NCBI RefSeq assembly: GCF_036370855.1
Contig: NC_088112.1
Span: forward strand, 17,910,469-17,974,468
DNA: 64,000 nucleotides
Origin: Dromaius novaehollandiae
Taxonomy: Eukaryota > Chordata > Aves > Casuariiformes > Dromaiidae
Direction of reading: 5' to 3'
Below, piece by piece: positions 44,501 through 55,030 of this stretch; position 1 is the stretch's first letter, and every line of letters starts with the position of its first letter. The notes below the pieces were generated by a model. It was given only the letters and a program-made list of their open reading frames with translations, was not told where the DNA came from and did not search any database. Position numbers and translations under genes: made by a program.

Positions 44501-47500
44501 ATGAAATTGTTGCGACTTTAGGAGAAGGAGCTTTTGGAAAAGTAGTGGAGTGCATAGATCATGATATGTAAGTATCAGTTACCTTTTTACGTGCATGTCA
44601 TGACAAAATGCACTTTATTTAGCTGAGAAATTAAAGCCCAAAGATTTTTTCTTTGATAGTAAGTTGGGGGTCAAATGAAGTGTTAAAATATATTTAAGAA
44701 AGAAGGTTTTTTTAGATATGAGAGCTACCTTGTAAGCTTGTTTCTAGATTAGCATTTTTAATGAGTTTCAGATATCACATCTGTTTGCAGGACTCCCTGA
44801 TCATTTTTAAGGTTCTTCAGTCATATCTTTCAATATTATAAATATTTTTTGTTCCTTATTTTGTTCTGTGAAAGGCCCTTGCATAGTACTGACTTCATAC
44901 AAGATGGTACATAGAGAAATATTTTTACTTTGTTTTTCTCTGAGTTTTTAAGAATCTGTCCTTAACAGAGTAAACTTCCTCCAGCCACATTTGTGTTGGG
45001 AAACATCTGTCTAAGAAGAGTTTCTTTCAAAAATAAACCATTTTATAAATACACATTTTTTTCTATACAAGCTGTATAACCAGGTGATACAAACTAGTAA
45101 CTACCAAATAGCTTTCATCTGCCCTTATATAAAGAGGGAGAACTATGTGTTGCTTCCTGATGTATCAGTCTGCTTTTTCCCTTGCTTCTACAACTAACTA
45201 CTGTTGCTGTAACTAGAGAATTTGAAGGTATGTAAAGAATACAGAATTGAATTAAGGGACTGACTTCTAGAAGATGACACAGTGAGATATTGAGAAAGTA
45301 ATCTTGGTTCTTCATTAAAGCAACTGCTTGGAACTGGTTGAGCTGTAAATTTCTTTCCTTAGTCTCCATAATCAGACTTAGCCTTTCAACCTTTTCTGAA
45401 TGTATGGTAATCCAGTTACACCTTTTTGATGGAGTGGTGACTTTAATGTGATGGCGTGTTTGGTGTAGGGAAGAGAAATGAACGTATTTCCACCACATCT
45501 GTGTATGCTAGGACACTTAAACAGTAAAACTGCAGATTAAAGTCATTTTAACCATATGTTTTGTATCTGCAGTTCAGTGACATGGCTGTAGTTTATTTTT
45601 CCCTCTGCCTTTGGTTTGTTCATTCTGTCATTTCACTAGTTAGGTCTGTTCAGGAGCTTGAGATCATGCCCTGAAGGCAGACGTGATTGTTAAGTCATTA
45701 GAATCTAAGCAGTTTTGCAGAGACAAATTTTAATTGTCCACAAGTGAATGTGACAAGATGAACTATGTATATATGTGTTCCATTTCAAGTTTCATTTCCT
45801 TGCACTTAGTGTGTTATAAAACATACTAAGTGCAAGTCCGTTAGATTTGCTAGTACGAAATACTCAAACTCTAAACTTCTGAAATTATTTAATTATTTCC
45901 ACTGATTCCATTGGAGAAATAAGAGCCAGAACAAAGTCAGCAAGTTGTAGAAAAGTTGTCAAAATTTTTGCAGTACTTTTCTTGAATGTGAACTTTGATA
46001 ATTTTTTGGAATCATCTTGCAGATGGATTCCTGATGTTTATTCTTTCTTAGATGAGATACGACTGTATGAGAGGTAGTTAATATAGAATATATGATGGGT
46101 ATTCGATCTTAACCAGAATTAAAAAAAAAACCAAAAACATGTAATACTGATCCTTCCTTTGGAATGGGTTTAAGTCAAATTCCCTAAATAAACCTTGTAA
46201 TTCTCTACTATCTTTATTTTTTCTTTTGTTCCTTTTATTAAAATCGGGATACTTTGGGGTTGTAGATATTTGACAAGAAAATGATATAGTCTGTGGTGTT
46301 TTATTTTAAAGGAGAGGAATGCATGTTGCAGTTAAAATTGTGAAAAATGTTGGTAGATACCGGGAAGCAGCCCGTTCAGAAATACAGGTATTGGAACACT
46401 TAAACACCATGGATCCAAGCAGCGCTTTGTAAGTATAAAAGTAGAACAGTCAACATACTAAGGTTTTGGCAAAAGATAATTCTTCAACAAGTTGAGTTTT
46501 CATGTATTTATGTGTACTGTTTTTATTTTTAAGCCGCTGTGTCCAGATGCTGGAATGGTTTGATCATCATGGCCATGTTTGCATTGTTTTTGAGCTGCTG
46601 GGACTTAGCACTTATGATTTTATTAAGGAAAACAGCTTTCTGCCATTTCATATTAATGACATCAGAAATATGGCTTATCAAATTTGCCAGTCTATAAATT
46701 GTAAGTAAATCTCAATGCTTTCATCAAGTGTGTTCCTTTTTTTAAAGGAAATTAATCAATTATTTATGGATTGCTGTTTTTTTTTCTTCGTAGTTTTACA
46801 CCATAATAAACTAACTCATACAGATTTAAAGCCTGAAAATATCTTGTTTGTGGAATCTGATTACATAGTGAAGTACAATGCTAAAATGGTAAGTCTGCAC
46901 TTTTCTTTCCAACTCTCATTAGACATTTTTTGTCTTCATTTGAACTTAAAAAATTTGCCATGTGTGAAAGGTCAAATGATAAATGGGGTTATGTTTTTTT
47001 AGATCCTTTGTGCTCTTTGAGATGCACTGGTTTTCTGTTGAGCTGGTAATGTTGCTCTGATTCAAAGTAAACTGTTTCATTTGATAACAGCTAAGACCTT
47101 TGCTGTTTAATGAAATTCAGCATGCTTAGGGGACTTTGTTAACCGCTTTGAATTTAGCCAGCTTTTTCTTGTTTCATATTTCTTAAGAAGCTCTTTCAAT
47201 CGCTTTCTTAAAAGCATCTTTTTGTTTTGGGAAGGATGACAGATCTTGCTTCATATCCAATTACCCTGTTTCTAAGGCAGTCTGAAGTGCCTGTCAGTTT
47301 GGCGGTTTTTGGCTTGGTGGCAAAGATGAGTGTCCCTGCTGGGTTTTCTGTTTGTCATCAATGTGTAATGTTGACCGCTGGGTAGTGTTATAATTGGCAC
47401 AGGCCCGGAATAGGGACGTTCTTGAGCAGCATCTTCGTTTTAAATCTAAGAAAACCCCAGAACACAATGTCAGGATGAGTACTTGTCTGCTCAAATCACT

Positions 47501-50500
47501 TTTAGCGCTAGGAGAAATGCAGATTTCTTTTTATATTGATGCTCTTTTTTCAAAGTATAAGAACATACTGGAAACAGAAAAGCATTATCGACTTTACTGT
47601 CTTTAACTTATGCATAAGACTTTTATTGTTGTTAATTCTAGAACTAAGATGTTATAAATGATTGTACGTACCAATGAATAGCCAAAATCCAGGCAGAGAC
47701 AGCTACTTCTGAAGTTGAGTCAATATTAAGGTTAACAAAAGAGAAAAGGAGTTCTGTTATTGTGGGCAAAGTCTTTAGGTATTTGTCTGTTTCTAAATGT
47801 TCAGATTAAATTACCTTCTTATCAGCTCTTCCTTTTTCTTGGAGAATGGACTGAATGGGAATTGATACATTGGGAAGGAGTGGTTTTTTTTATGTGGGTT
47901 TGATTTTTAGCATGACTGTGTCAGCTGGTATTTTGAAGATATTTTAAACTGATGTAATGAATAGCTTTTACCTGAACATGCATTTAAAAACATTGACAGA
48001 GATTGTTAATTTGGATTCTCTTACAGAAGCGAGATGAACGCACTTTAAAAAACACAGATATCAAAGTTGTTGATTTTGGAAGTGCAACTTTTGATGATGA
48101 ACATCACAGCACATTAGTGTCTACAAGACATTATAGAGCTCCTGAGGTTATTTTAGGTGAGTAAAGACTTTAAAACCTTCTGACAGTTGATTGCAGTTCA
48201 TTCTTCCTGTTCCATAAACTGGAGTAGTTTCACATGATTTTAATTTTTCAGTTACTATCTCTCACTGATGATGTTGTTAAACTTCTTGAAAGTAAACCAA
48301 CTTTCTCCCTGTATTTTACAGTAAAAAAAAGTATTTTAAAAGCAAAAGTCCAAACACATTTCCTTATATTTTTCAAGTTTTGGGGAGAGGCGTGCTGGGA
48401 AAAAAACGTATCAGTAAATGGATGGAAACTTGCCCTATCCTTTGTGGATTACTTGTGTTTGAAATGTATTAAAAAGTAAAACGTACGCTTTGCATGTTTT
48501 ACAGCATTGGGATGGTCGCAGCCTTGTGATGTTTGGAGTATTGGTTGTATTCTGATTGAGTATTACTTAGGATTTACAGTATTTCAGGTATGTACATAAA
48601 GCTGAATTGAATCTTTTTGTTGCAGACTTGACTTCTATCTTTTAATGACATCTACTTAACTTAGGGCAAAAGGCATAACTTCAGAGGGCTGTAAGTGTTA
48701 CATAGAAGAGGTTGTAGACAGCATTCGTATATGAAAATGTGATGTCTTACACATTTACCTCAGATTACTCAAGATCATCTGTTTTAGCTTTTTGAACAAT
48801 GAAGCCTGTCTAGAGTTTGAAGATGCTCCTCAAATTAGAATAATAAAATATGCATGCGTAAAACTTGGTTTATAAAGTCTGTTTTGCAAGGGCTATCTCA
48901 ACCATGGAAAGTATAGTATAACAAGCTGCATTGCATGGCGGTTTTTAATAGTTTAATGTGGTAATGTATAATGACACTGTGATGATGCTCTGGAGAACAT
49001 CTCATTTGTAGATAGGGTTATTACCAAGTGGCTGAGAGTAGAAAAATGTGAAAAGTGCATTGCTTTTTCCCAACAGACGCATGATAGTAAAGAACATTTG
49101 GCAATGATGGAAAGAATACTAGGGCCTCTGCCAGCTCACATGATCAAGAAATCCAGGTAAGCCCATTAGAGGAAGAGTAGGTTGCCTGATATTTTCCAGC
49201 CCCATAAAAGACTGATTTGAGGAACTTTGAAGTTTCTGTTGTTCATTGTGAGCTGTTAAAAGTCAGCAAATGGCCTTCCAGGCTTTGCAGTTACCTGTTA
49301 GTCTGTTGCAAGAAGTTATGTTCAGATTTAGCTGAATTAAATAGTTGGAAAGAGTACTCTATCTCTGGTTTTAGTTCGAGTTACCAGCAGCCAAAAGTTA
49401 GCTTCCTGAACAGTAACTGAATATGAACGTGCTCATGTAAAGCTCAGTTTGTACGGTCACCAGAACAACGGTAGATATCTTTTGTTCCCTAAACTGTGGG
49501 AATAAACAACCTATTATTGGAAGGTTTATAGTGAGAGGAAGAAGAGGGCCCTGCTCTTACTAGTACAGCTCACAACCTCCTCCACCATTACTTCATATCC
49601 TCTGCACGTGGGCTGCAGTGATCTGTTTCTTTTCCTCAAAGATAATACATGCAGCAAAAGTTTCCCATTTCCACTGTAAGGAGAAGAAATCAGCACAGGA
49701 TTCTTCCCTAACCCCCAAATGCCCCAAATCCAGAGCATGCAAGGTTTAATGGTCCATTCTCTTTATGAAGTAAGTTGTCTTGTTGCCAGCTGATCTAGGT
49801 AATCCTGTAACTCAAGTTATAGTAAAGTATAAGTTCCAATAATTCTGCATTGGGTAATGCATTTAGAGTTGGCCATGGTTAACCATAACAGATTCTTAAT
49901 GCTTTTTTGAAAAATGAGAAGAGTTGGATAGCTACACTTGGAATAGGATGCGCTGGTACTGAAAAACACTACTTTATGTAGCAGAGTTAATGCGATGCCA
50001 GGTTGTGGATTTGTTAGAACTTTAATTGCACTGGTATTTTCATGTATTTGCTATGTTTTTCTTGAAGACATTTGGGAATATCTGATTTTGTTACGTAGTT
50101 GCAAACCATTTTTTTAAACTCTTCAGACATTATAAGAAACATTTTAAAAGCCAGGGGACTGACATTCTGTCTTTTATTTGTTACTAGTAGGTGAGACCAA
50201 GTTGTTCTCTTGGAATGCCTTTGTAAAGAATCTATTTCTTTAAATGTCAATAATTGAAAATATATTTTAATGGCTTCTTTGTTGATTGGAGTACTGAAGG
50301 GCCTGTGTTGTAAATACTGTGACAGTGGTAATATAAAAGCAACAGGTTGCTCTGTGAATAAGTTAGCAAAAGACAAGTCAGATCTCCCATGCAGAGGGAT
50401 ATTCAAGAAAACTCTTAGGATGCTTCAGAATGTCTTAGAAAAACACCCACCCAGTTCAAATACTGACACTATTTTTAAATTTTTTTCTTGTCATGCAGAA

Positions 50501-50806
50501 AGCACTATTTTCATCATGACCAGCTGGACTGGGATGAGCACAGTTCTGCAGGTCGATATGTTAGGAGACGCTGTAAGCCTTTAAAGGTAGGGGAGAACAC
50601 TTTCATTATTATTCAGTTAAATTTGCAGTTGTGAAAGATCTTTCTAAATTGCTTTTCTCCTCCCACAGGAATTCATGCATTGCCAAGACACAGATCATCA
50701 AAGCCTGTTTGACCTTGTTCGCAGAATGTTGGAGTATGATCCAGCCAAAAGAATTACTCTTGATGAAGCCTTGCAGCATCCTTTTTTTGAACCGTTAAAT
50801 AAGTAA
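41356..50806 (+). CDS. CLK4: CLK4, dual-specificity CDC2-like kinase 4
   Basis: Complete coding sequence of a LAMMER kinase in 12 exons: 41356-41507, 42593-42818, 44015-44105, 44501-44567, 46312-46428, 46534-46700, 46794-46888, 48027-48156, 48505-48587, 49077-49156, 50499-50586 and 50669-50806. Joined they give 477 aa (the human protein is 481). The N-terminus (1-156) is basic and rich in Arg, Ser and His and carries RS-type runs (KRSRS) used for nuclear-speckle targeting and SR-protein binding. The kinase domain shows GEGAFGKVV (164-172), AVK with Lys187, HTDLKPEN with Asp284, DFGSA with Asp321, and the family motif [11 protein letters not shown] (382-392). CLKs phosphorylate SR proteins in the nucleus and autoregulate through splicing of their own exon 4. 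CLK1 is the alternative identity; adjacency to COL23A1 favours CLK4. Confidence 0.96.
42171..42186. repeat. Poly-G run in CLK4 intron 2
   Basis: Sixteen consecutive G followed by AGGG. Such runs are prone to assembly length errors and can form G-quadruplexes on the transcript. Confidence 0.95.
42593..42818 (+). CDS. CLK4: CLK4 exon 3
   Basis: The acceptor is ATATTTGCAG and the donor is CATTCG|GTATGA. The exon is 226 bp, ending in phase 0, residues 51-126. It encodes [20 protein letters not shown] and a His-, Arg- and Ser-rich tail ([15 protein letters not shown]) typical of the CLK N-terminus. Confidence 0.95.
44015..44105 (+). CDS. CLK4: CLK4 exon 4 (regulated 91-nt exon)
   Basis: The acceptor is GATTCCAG and the weak donor is AAGAT|GTATAG. 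The exon is 91 bp (not a multiple of three), residues 127-156: [20 protein letters not shown] then [10 protein letters not shown]. Exon 4 of CLK genes is the known autoregulated cassette. Here skipping joins exon 3 to ATGAAATTGTTGCGACTTTAG, giving MKLLRL and a stop before the kinase domain. Confidence 0.93.
44501..44567 (+). CDS. CLK4: CLK4 exon 5 (ATP-binding loop)
   Basis: The acceptor is TTCTTTTTAG and the donor is GATAT|GTAAGT. The exon is 67 bp and encodes [20 protein letters not shown], with the glycine-rich loop at 164-172. Confidence 0.95.
44568..46311 (+). other. CLK4 intron 5
   Basis: AT-rich 1.7-kb intron. The only notable structure is a hairpin at 45799-45836. A minus-strand open frame at 45115-45498 has no recognisable features. 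Confidence 0.6.
45799..45836. other. Short hairpin, 16-bp stem and 6-nt loop
   Basis: CTTGCACTTAGTGTGT and ACATACTAAGTGCAAG pair completely, with one G-U wobble, around the loop TATAAA. It is shorter than a typical miRNA precursor and no known transposon end is recognised. Confidence 0.8.
46312..46428 (+). CDS. CLK4: CLK4 exon 6
   Basis: The acceptor is TTATTTTAAAG and the donor is GCTTT|GTAAGT. The exon is 117 bp and encodes [20 protein letters not shown] then [15 protein letters not shown]. It contains the ATP-anchoring Lys187 and the alpha-C Glu. Confidence 0.95.
46534..46700 (+). CDS. CLK4: CLK4 exon 7
   Basis: The acceptor is TATTTTTAAG and the donor is ATAAATT|GTAAGT. The exon is 167 bp and encodes [20 protein letters not shown] then [18 protein letters not shown], covering the hinge and alpha-D region. 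Confidence 0.95.
46794..46888 (+). CDS. CLK4: CLK4 exon 8 (catalytic loop)
   Basis: The acceptor is TTCTTCGTAG and the donor is AAAATG|GTAAGT. The exon is 95 bp and encodes [28 protein letters not shown] is the CLK version of the HRDLKPEN loop, with catalytic Asp284. Confidence 0.96.
48027..48156 (+). CDS. CLK4: CLK4 exon 9 (DFG and activation segment)
   Basis: The acceptor is TTCTCTTACAG and the donor is TTTTAG|GTGAGT. The exon is 130 bp and encodes [20 protein letters not shown] then [14 protein letters not shown], with Asp321 and the APE motif. Confidence 0.96.
48505..48587 (+). CDS. CLK4: CLK4 exon 10
   Basis: The acceptor is GTTTTACAG and the donor is TTTCAG|GTATGT. The exon is 83 bp and encodes [20 protein letters not shown] then YLGFTVFQ, with the conserved DVWSIGC of helix F. 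Confidence 0.96.
49077..49156 (+). CDS. CLK4: CLK4 exon 11 (LAMMER motif)
   Basis: The acceptor is TTCCCAACAG and the donor is TCCAG|GTAAGC. The exon is 80 bp and encodes [31 protein letters not shown] is the defining signature of the LAMMER kinases. Confidence 0.97.
50499..50586 (+). CDS. CLK4: CLK4 exon 12
   Basis: The acceptor is TTGTCATGCAG and the donor is TTAAAG|GTAGGG. The exon is 88 bp and encodes [20 protein letters not shown] then VRRRCKPLK, part of the CLK-specific insert. Confidence 0.95.
50669..50806 (+). CDS. CLK4: CLK4 exon 13 coding part
   Basis: The acceptor is CTCCCACAG. The coding part has 45 codons and the stop TAA at 50804-50806. It encodes [20 protein letters not shown] then [16 protein letters not shown], the kinase C-terminal helices. 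Confidence 0.96.
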   Translation, partial: EFMHCQDTDHQSLFDLVRRMLEYDPAKRITLDEALQHPFFEPLNK

Positions 50807-51025
50807 ATTCAGAGATCTTTTATGCTTCTCCAAGGAGATTACCTAGACTGTGTCAGTCATCAGAGATTGCATGAAACTTTTGTAAACTTTAAATTATTTT
50901 GTACAGTTAAGTCTGTAAATATTTACATATGTTTTGTATAACTGTCATGTTTATCTTGTTGAACAGTTGTAGTCTTAATCATAGATATCAAAGTGAAAAA
51001 TAAAAGTAATTTTCATTTTTGAAGT
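50807..51025 (+). other. CLK4: CLK4 3' UTR
   Basis: A short, AT-rich untranslated region from the stop to about 20 bases past the AATAAA. A T- and GT-rich downstream element (GTTTGTTCCTTTTTTTC) follows from about 51024. A second AATAAA at 51664-51669 could serve a longer form. Confidence 0.7.
50999..51004 (+). terminator. CLK4: CLK4 polyadenylation signal AATAAA
   Basis: Canonical hexamer 193 bp after the stop codon with a U/GU-rich element about 20-40 bases downstream. Confidence 0.8.
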
Positions 51026-54000
51026 TTGTTCCTTTTTTTCTTTTTTAAACTGTACCATATCTTTTTGCAGAGAGGGCTAGTTAAGCGTCTGACTTTAGAT
51101 GAGACCATGGTCTTGCTAAACAATATTTGAAAACACATTAATTAAAATGTTTTTAACTATCTTCCTTTAAAAGTTATACATGAAGAAAGGATTGTGATTC
51201 AGCCTACCTAACCATGCTGTGTAGAACTTTGCAATACTATTCTGAACCATGATTGAAGATAGTGTATATTCTGATTAGCTTTTTTTGCCACCTTTGACCC
51301 CACATTCTCACATTTAAACAGTGTGCATTGCTCTCTGAATGCCGGTTAGTCAGTCCCTAGAAACTTGTGTGTCTGAGGCTTTCAATGGTAAGTATTTATC
51401 AGTAAGGTCTGAAAAATAACATTTTAACTTTTCAAAGTTGTTTTGATTCACTGAAGTGCAGCATTTTCATGGTAAGGCTTTTCAGAAGAACTGCACTGCC
51501 CCTGTATAAAAATGTAGAGAAGGAGGATATACACTCTTGTTCTCAGTGATGAAATACTGTGAATCAGTTATAGCATATTTAAGCCCTTCTATTGCAATAG
51601 TAACAAGATAAAATCATCAGGTCTTCAAATACATATTTCTGTGCAGCTTGATCTGTAGTTACTAATAAATTGAGCAACCTTGGCAACTGAGAAACACTGT
51701 CATCAGTCGTCATACGATAAGGTGGGGAATGAGTTCTCAGTTGTAACCCCTGAACCTACGTATCAATTTGGGCCAGGAAAGTAGTACCATCTTCCTCCTC
51801 ATTAACCTACTTTGGCAGTTTTTGCTCTTCAGTGTTTAAGTTGGTGGGGTCTTTTGGTCTTGCTGCAATGCTGTTTTAATCTGGCACAGTATGGATGGCT
51901 TGCTGAGCAAGAGTAAGGGAGGCTTTCATTGTAGAGTTCATTCCGAGTGGCCTGTGCAAGACAGCCATTTCTTGCAGTCTTGACAGCATAGCTGGCTGGT
52001 TTAACATGCAAGTCATCATTAAGGAAAGAAACAGCCAACCAATTCCGTTCCACAGAAGCCCATCTTCAGGTTTTGTGTGTTGCTGGTGTCCCTGTTCCAC
52101 TGATGCGTGGGCAGGAAGGAGGCTGAAGCTGCATCTCTATGATTGGGGCAGAATATAGCTGGGACAAAGCTTTGAAAGCTTATTTTCTATAATGAGTGCC
52201 ACCCACTGTGCGTGATTGTCTCATAATACAGAACCCCGATCTTCCTAGGATGTGAATTTTACCCCATTGTGGTTTTTGTCTGTGACAGGAAATGTAACAG
52301 TTGATACCTTTCCATTCAGTAGTGACCACAGTAGAAGTGAGGACAGGAGTGAATTCCTCCCTTTGTTCCTTCTCACAATACTTTCCGCTCCACACCTTCA
52401 GAGGCAAAGCACGGACTCAGTGTAAGCAATGCAAAGCAAAGGGAGATGGAAAAAAAAGTAAGGTTATATAGTGCTGTAACTATAAAACTGTAACTATAAG
52501 ACAGTTTTATCAAAATTGGTGAAAATTCTGTACTCATGCTAAGTAAGTCATTTTAGCCTTTGTTAATGCAGTTAATAGAATACGTTTCACCTGCTGAGAA
52601 AGATGTATGCTGGAAAAAGAAAATACATACTAGCCTGTTTAAAATTTTTCACTTTTTCTCCCAGTAAATTTAAAAAATGCACTATCAAGATTAATATAGC
52701 AACTGCAGCAAGGTGCCAAGTAGTTTTGCAGGCCCTACACCACGTACAAAAGAGCTTGCAGGCTGGAGGGAGAAAGGGGCATGCGTCCAACATCCTCAGG
52801 GTCATGAGTGAAGCAGCACAGAGCTGTTAGCAGCTGAGGGACAGCCAGGTGCCAGGGGGTCTGTCTTTAATAGCTCTGATTTCTCATGTTCTCCGGGCTG
52901 CCCTCAATGGTTTTGTCTTCACTAGGGAAAAGATTTTTACATGCACGCGCTCCACTGTCTCCTTCATACGTGAATGCAGTTCGGGTAGTTTGTAATGTTG
53001 GCACATCCGGATCAAGCTATATACTAAATGCACCTATAGCTGTTGGTAAATAGTAAGATCTAATTGCATGTTTTTCTGCACTTTTGAATTTTAGCTATTG
53101 TACCATAAACAAAATATGGTCTGTAGATCTGTGAATCACTTGACCAGGCAGACCAACAGTGTCTGTCGTACAAGAAGTCAGTTACACATTTTACTAAGCA
53201 TGGATGATGGGAGAAAATAAAGCTGTCCTTTAAGTGAACAAAACAGGCTTTGTCTTTAAAAGTGCAAACAGCATACAAGATGCAGAACTTCAGAAGGCAA
53301 GGGGAAGAGTTGAGCTGGGGGTTAAACTTAACAGCAAAGGGGTTAGGAGTTCTGTGTCAGAGGGCGCAGGAACAACGGTAGTAAGTGGCCCTTTTTCCTT
53401 GTACGGTTTCCAGATATCTCCGTTACAAGAGCAGCTCAGGACACTTAGACACAACTTGGACAAGAGACTTTGTATCCTGGAAGCTCCCCAAAATTGGTTG
53501 TACTGTGTAAAGTCAATCGATCTCAGAGCTCAGAAGTCTCAGAGGGCTGGTGGAAAGAGGAGGGGAAGGAGAAGGAAAGGAAGAGGTTGCTCACAATCAT
53601 CTCCTATTTTTCTCCTTGTATCTTTGGGCATTGGAAGGTGAGAAGGAAGGAGTTAAATACTGGCAGGTAGCAGCATGACCAGTTTGGATACAATGGCTAC
53701 AGAAAGCAGTATATATACAATTTGAAAGTCGAGTTGTTCAGGTACATATCCTTTATCAGCTCAGTTATTAGATATTCACACCGCTCCTAGCAGTTTTCTC
53801 CAACCCAGCTGAGTGCTTCTGCAACCCTGGCCTAGGCTTCACCCACCTATCCTGGAAGAAGTACTGCCAGGAGGGCAGAGGCGGTGGCCAAGAGGCAAAG
53901 AGCGGCTTTAGGTTTGTATGATATGTGCTCAGAGTCCAGACTCTAAGCATTAAGTTATCTGAGGATGTTTTATAGGTGAGCTAAGAGCTGATGTGATACA

Positions 54001-54050
54001 AGCTGTAGCAGAGAGAAAAAAGGCATGGGGGTTTGGTGGAAGCGGCCGAA
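51026..54050. other. CLK4-COL23A1 intergenic region
   Basis: Three kilobases with no supported gene. Minus-strand open frames at 51829-52407 are short and interrupted. A small hairpin (ATAAAACTGT ... ACAGTTTTAT, 52482-52510) lies beside a direct repeat of CTGTAACTATAA. Confidence 0.6.
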
Positions 54051-55030
54051 GTCCGGGGGTACTTCATGTCTGTGTGGCAGCGGGGTTACTCTGGTTCAAG
54101 GGCTTCCCTCCTTCAGAGGGGGCGTTTTGCCCTGGTGAAATCGGGACGGGAGGGGGCATGGCGGAACATCGCGGTTTGCAGATGGGAGAGTTCACAGTCC
54201 AAACGGGAGCTGCAGCGCAGGATGGCAAAAAGAAAGGGGAAAGAAAAGAAGGAACACACGCGGGAAGGTCGCGCTCGGCAGGGGAGGGCGGCGCGGTGCC
54301 CCCGCGCCTCCCCCGCGCCGCCCGGGCTCCGCTGGGGGGCGCCCGCTCCGCGGCCGGCGGCTCCGCCGCGGCGGGGGGCGCCGGGCCGCTGCCCCCCTGG
54401 GCAGCCGGACGGCGCCGCCGCCCCCCTCGGCCGCGTCCCGCCCCGGCCCGGCCCGCCCCGCGCAGCCCCGCGGGGGGCCGGCCGCGCCGCGGCGGGGGTG
54501 GGATCAGCCCCGCGCCGTCCCGCGGGGCCGCCCGCGGAGCGTCTGCCCCCTCCGCGGCGGGGCGGGGGGGGTGGGGGGGGGGAGCCGCCACCCCCCGCTT
54601 CCTCCGCTTAAGACGGGCCGGCGCGGCGAGCGCGGCGAGAGCGGCCGCTCCGCAGCTGCCGGCGCCAGTCCCAGTCCCAGTGCCGCGGCGGGGCGCGCAG
54701 CGCACGGGGCGGGCGCTGGATGCGCCGCCGGCGGGAGGCGGGCAGCAGCCGAGCGGGTCCCCGCGCAGCGGCGCGATGAGCGCGGGCGGCGGCGGCGGCG
54801 CGGGCACCGCCACCTCGGCGCTCTGCGTGCTGCTCTCGCTGAGCGCCCTGGCCCTCTGCCTGCTGCTGGGCGCCAAGACGGCCGAGCTGCAGGGCCGCCT
54901 GGCCGCGCTGGAGGAGCGCGGCGCCGCCGGTCCCGGCGCGCTGCTGGCCGCGCTGCAGCCCCGCGTCGAGCAGCTCTTCCGCGAGGTGAGTAGCGGCGCC
55001 GGGCGGCCGCCGGCTCGCCTCCCTCCCCTC
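54050..55030. promoter_or_regulatory. COL23A1: COL23A1 CpG island / promoter
   Basis: Extremely GC- and CpG-rich from about 54270 to 55020, including long C and G runs (54562-54583 is nearly all G). There is no TATA box. It spans the predicted 5' UTR and first coding exon. The frame is open through the whole island, a consequence of few AT-rich stop codons. Confidence 0.85.
54776..54985 (+). CDS. COL23A1: COL23A1 exon 1 coding part
   Basis: ATG at 54776 has G at -3. The exon encodes MSAGGGGGAGTATSALCVLL through RVEQLFRE (70 codons) and ends at the consensus donor GCGAG|GTGAGT. I chose this start because it is the last in-frame ATG before the membrane anchor. The frame stays open upstream, but the preceding in-frame ATG is near 54180, inside the CpG island. 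Confidence 0.88.

Larger units (their letters stand above)
46889..50498 (+). other. CLK4 introns 8-11
   Basis: Introns 46889-48026, 48157-48504, 48588-49076 and 49157-50498. Only short open frames continuous with neighbouring exons are present; no separate feature is supported. Confidence 0.6.

Noticed and set aside
51829-52407. Consecutive minus-strand open frames that superficially resemble degraded retroviral sequence (a hydrophobic stretch and a Gly-Ile-Asn-Cys segment)
   Set aside because: Frames are short and interrupted, no LTR, primer-binding site or diagnostic catalytic motif is visible, and the resemblance is too weak. A translated search against endogenous retrovirus proteins would decide.
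53993-54775. Open frame extending COL23A1 exon 1 by about 260 codons upstream
   Set aside because: Composition is that of CpG-island DNA (Pro, Ala, Gly, Arg runs in all frames). It does not resemble any collagen XXIII N-terminus, and an open minus-strand frame covers the same region.
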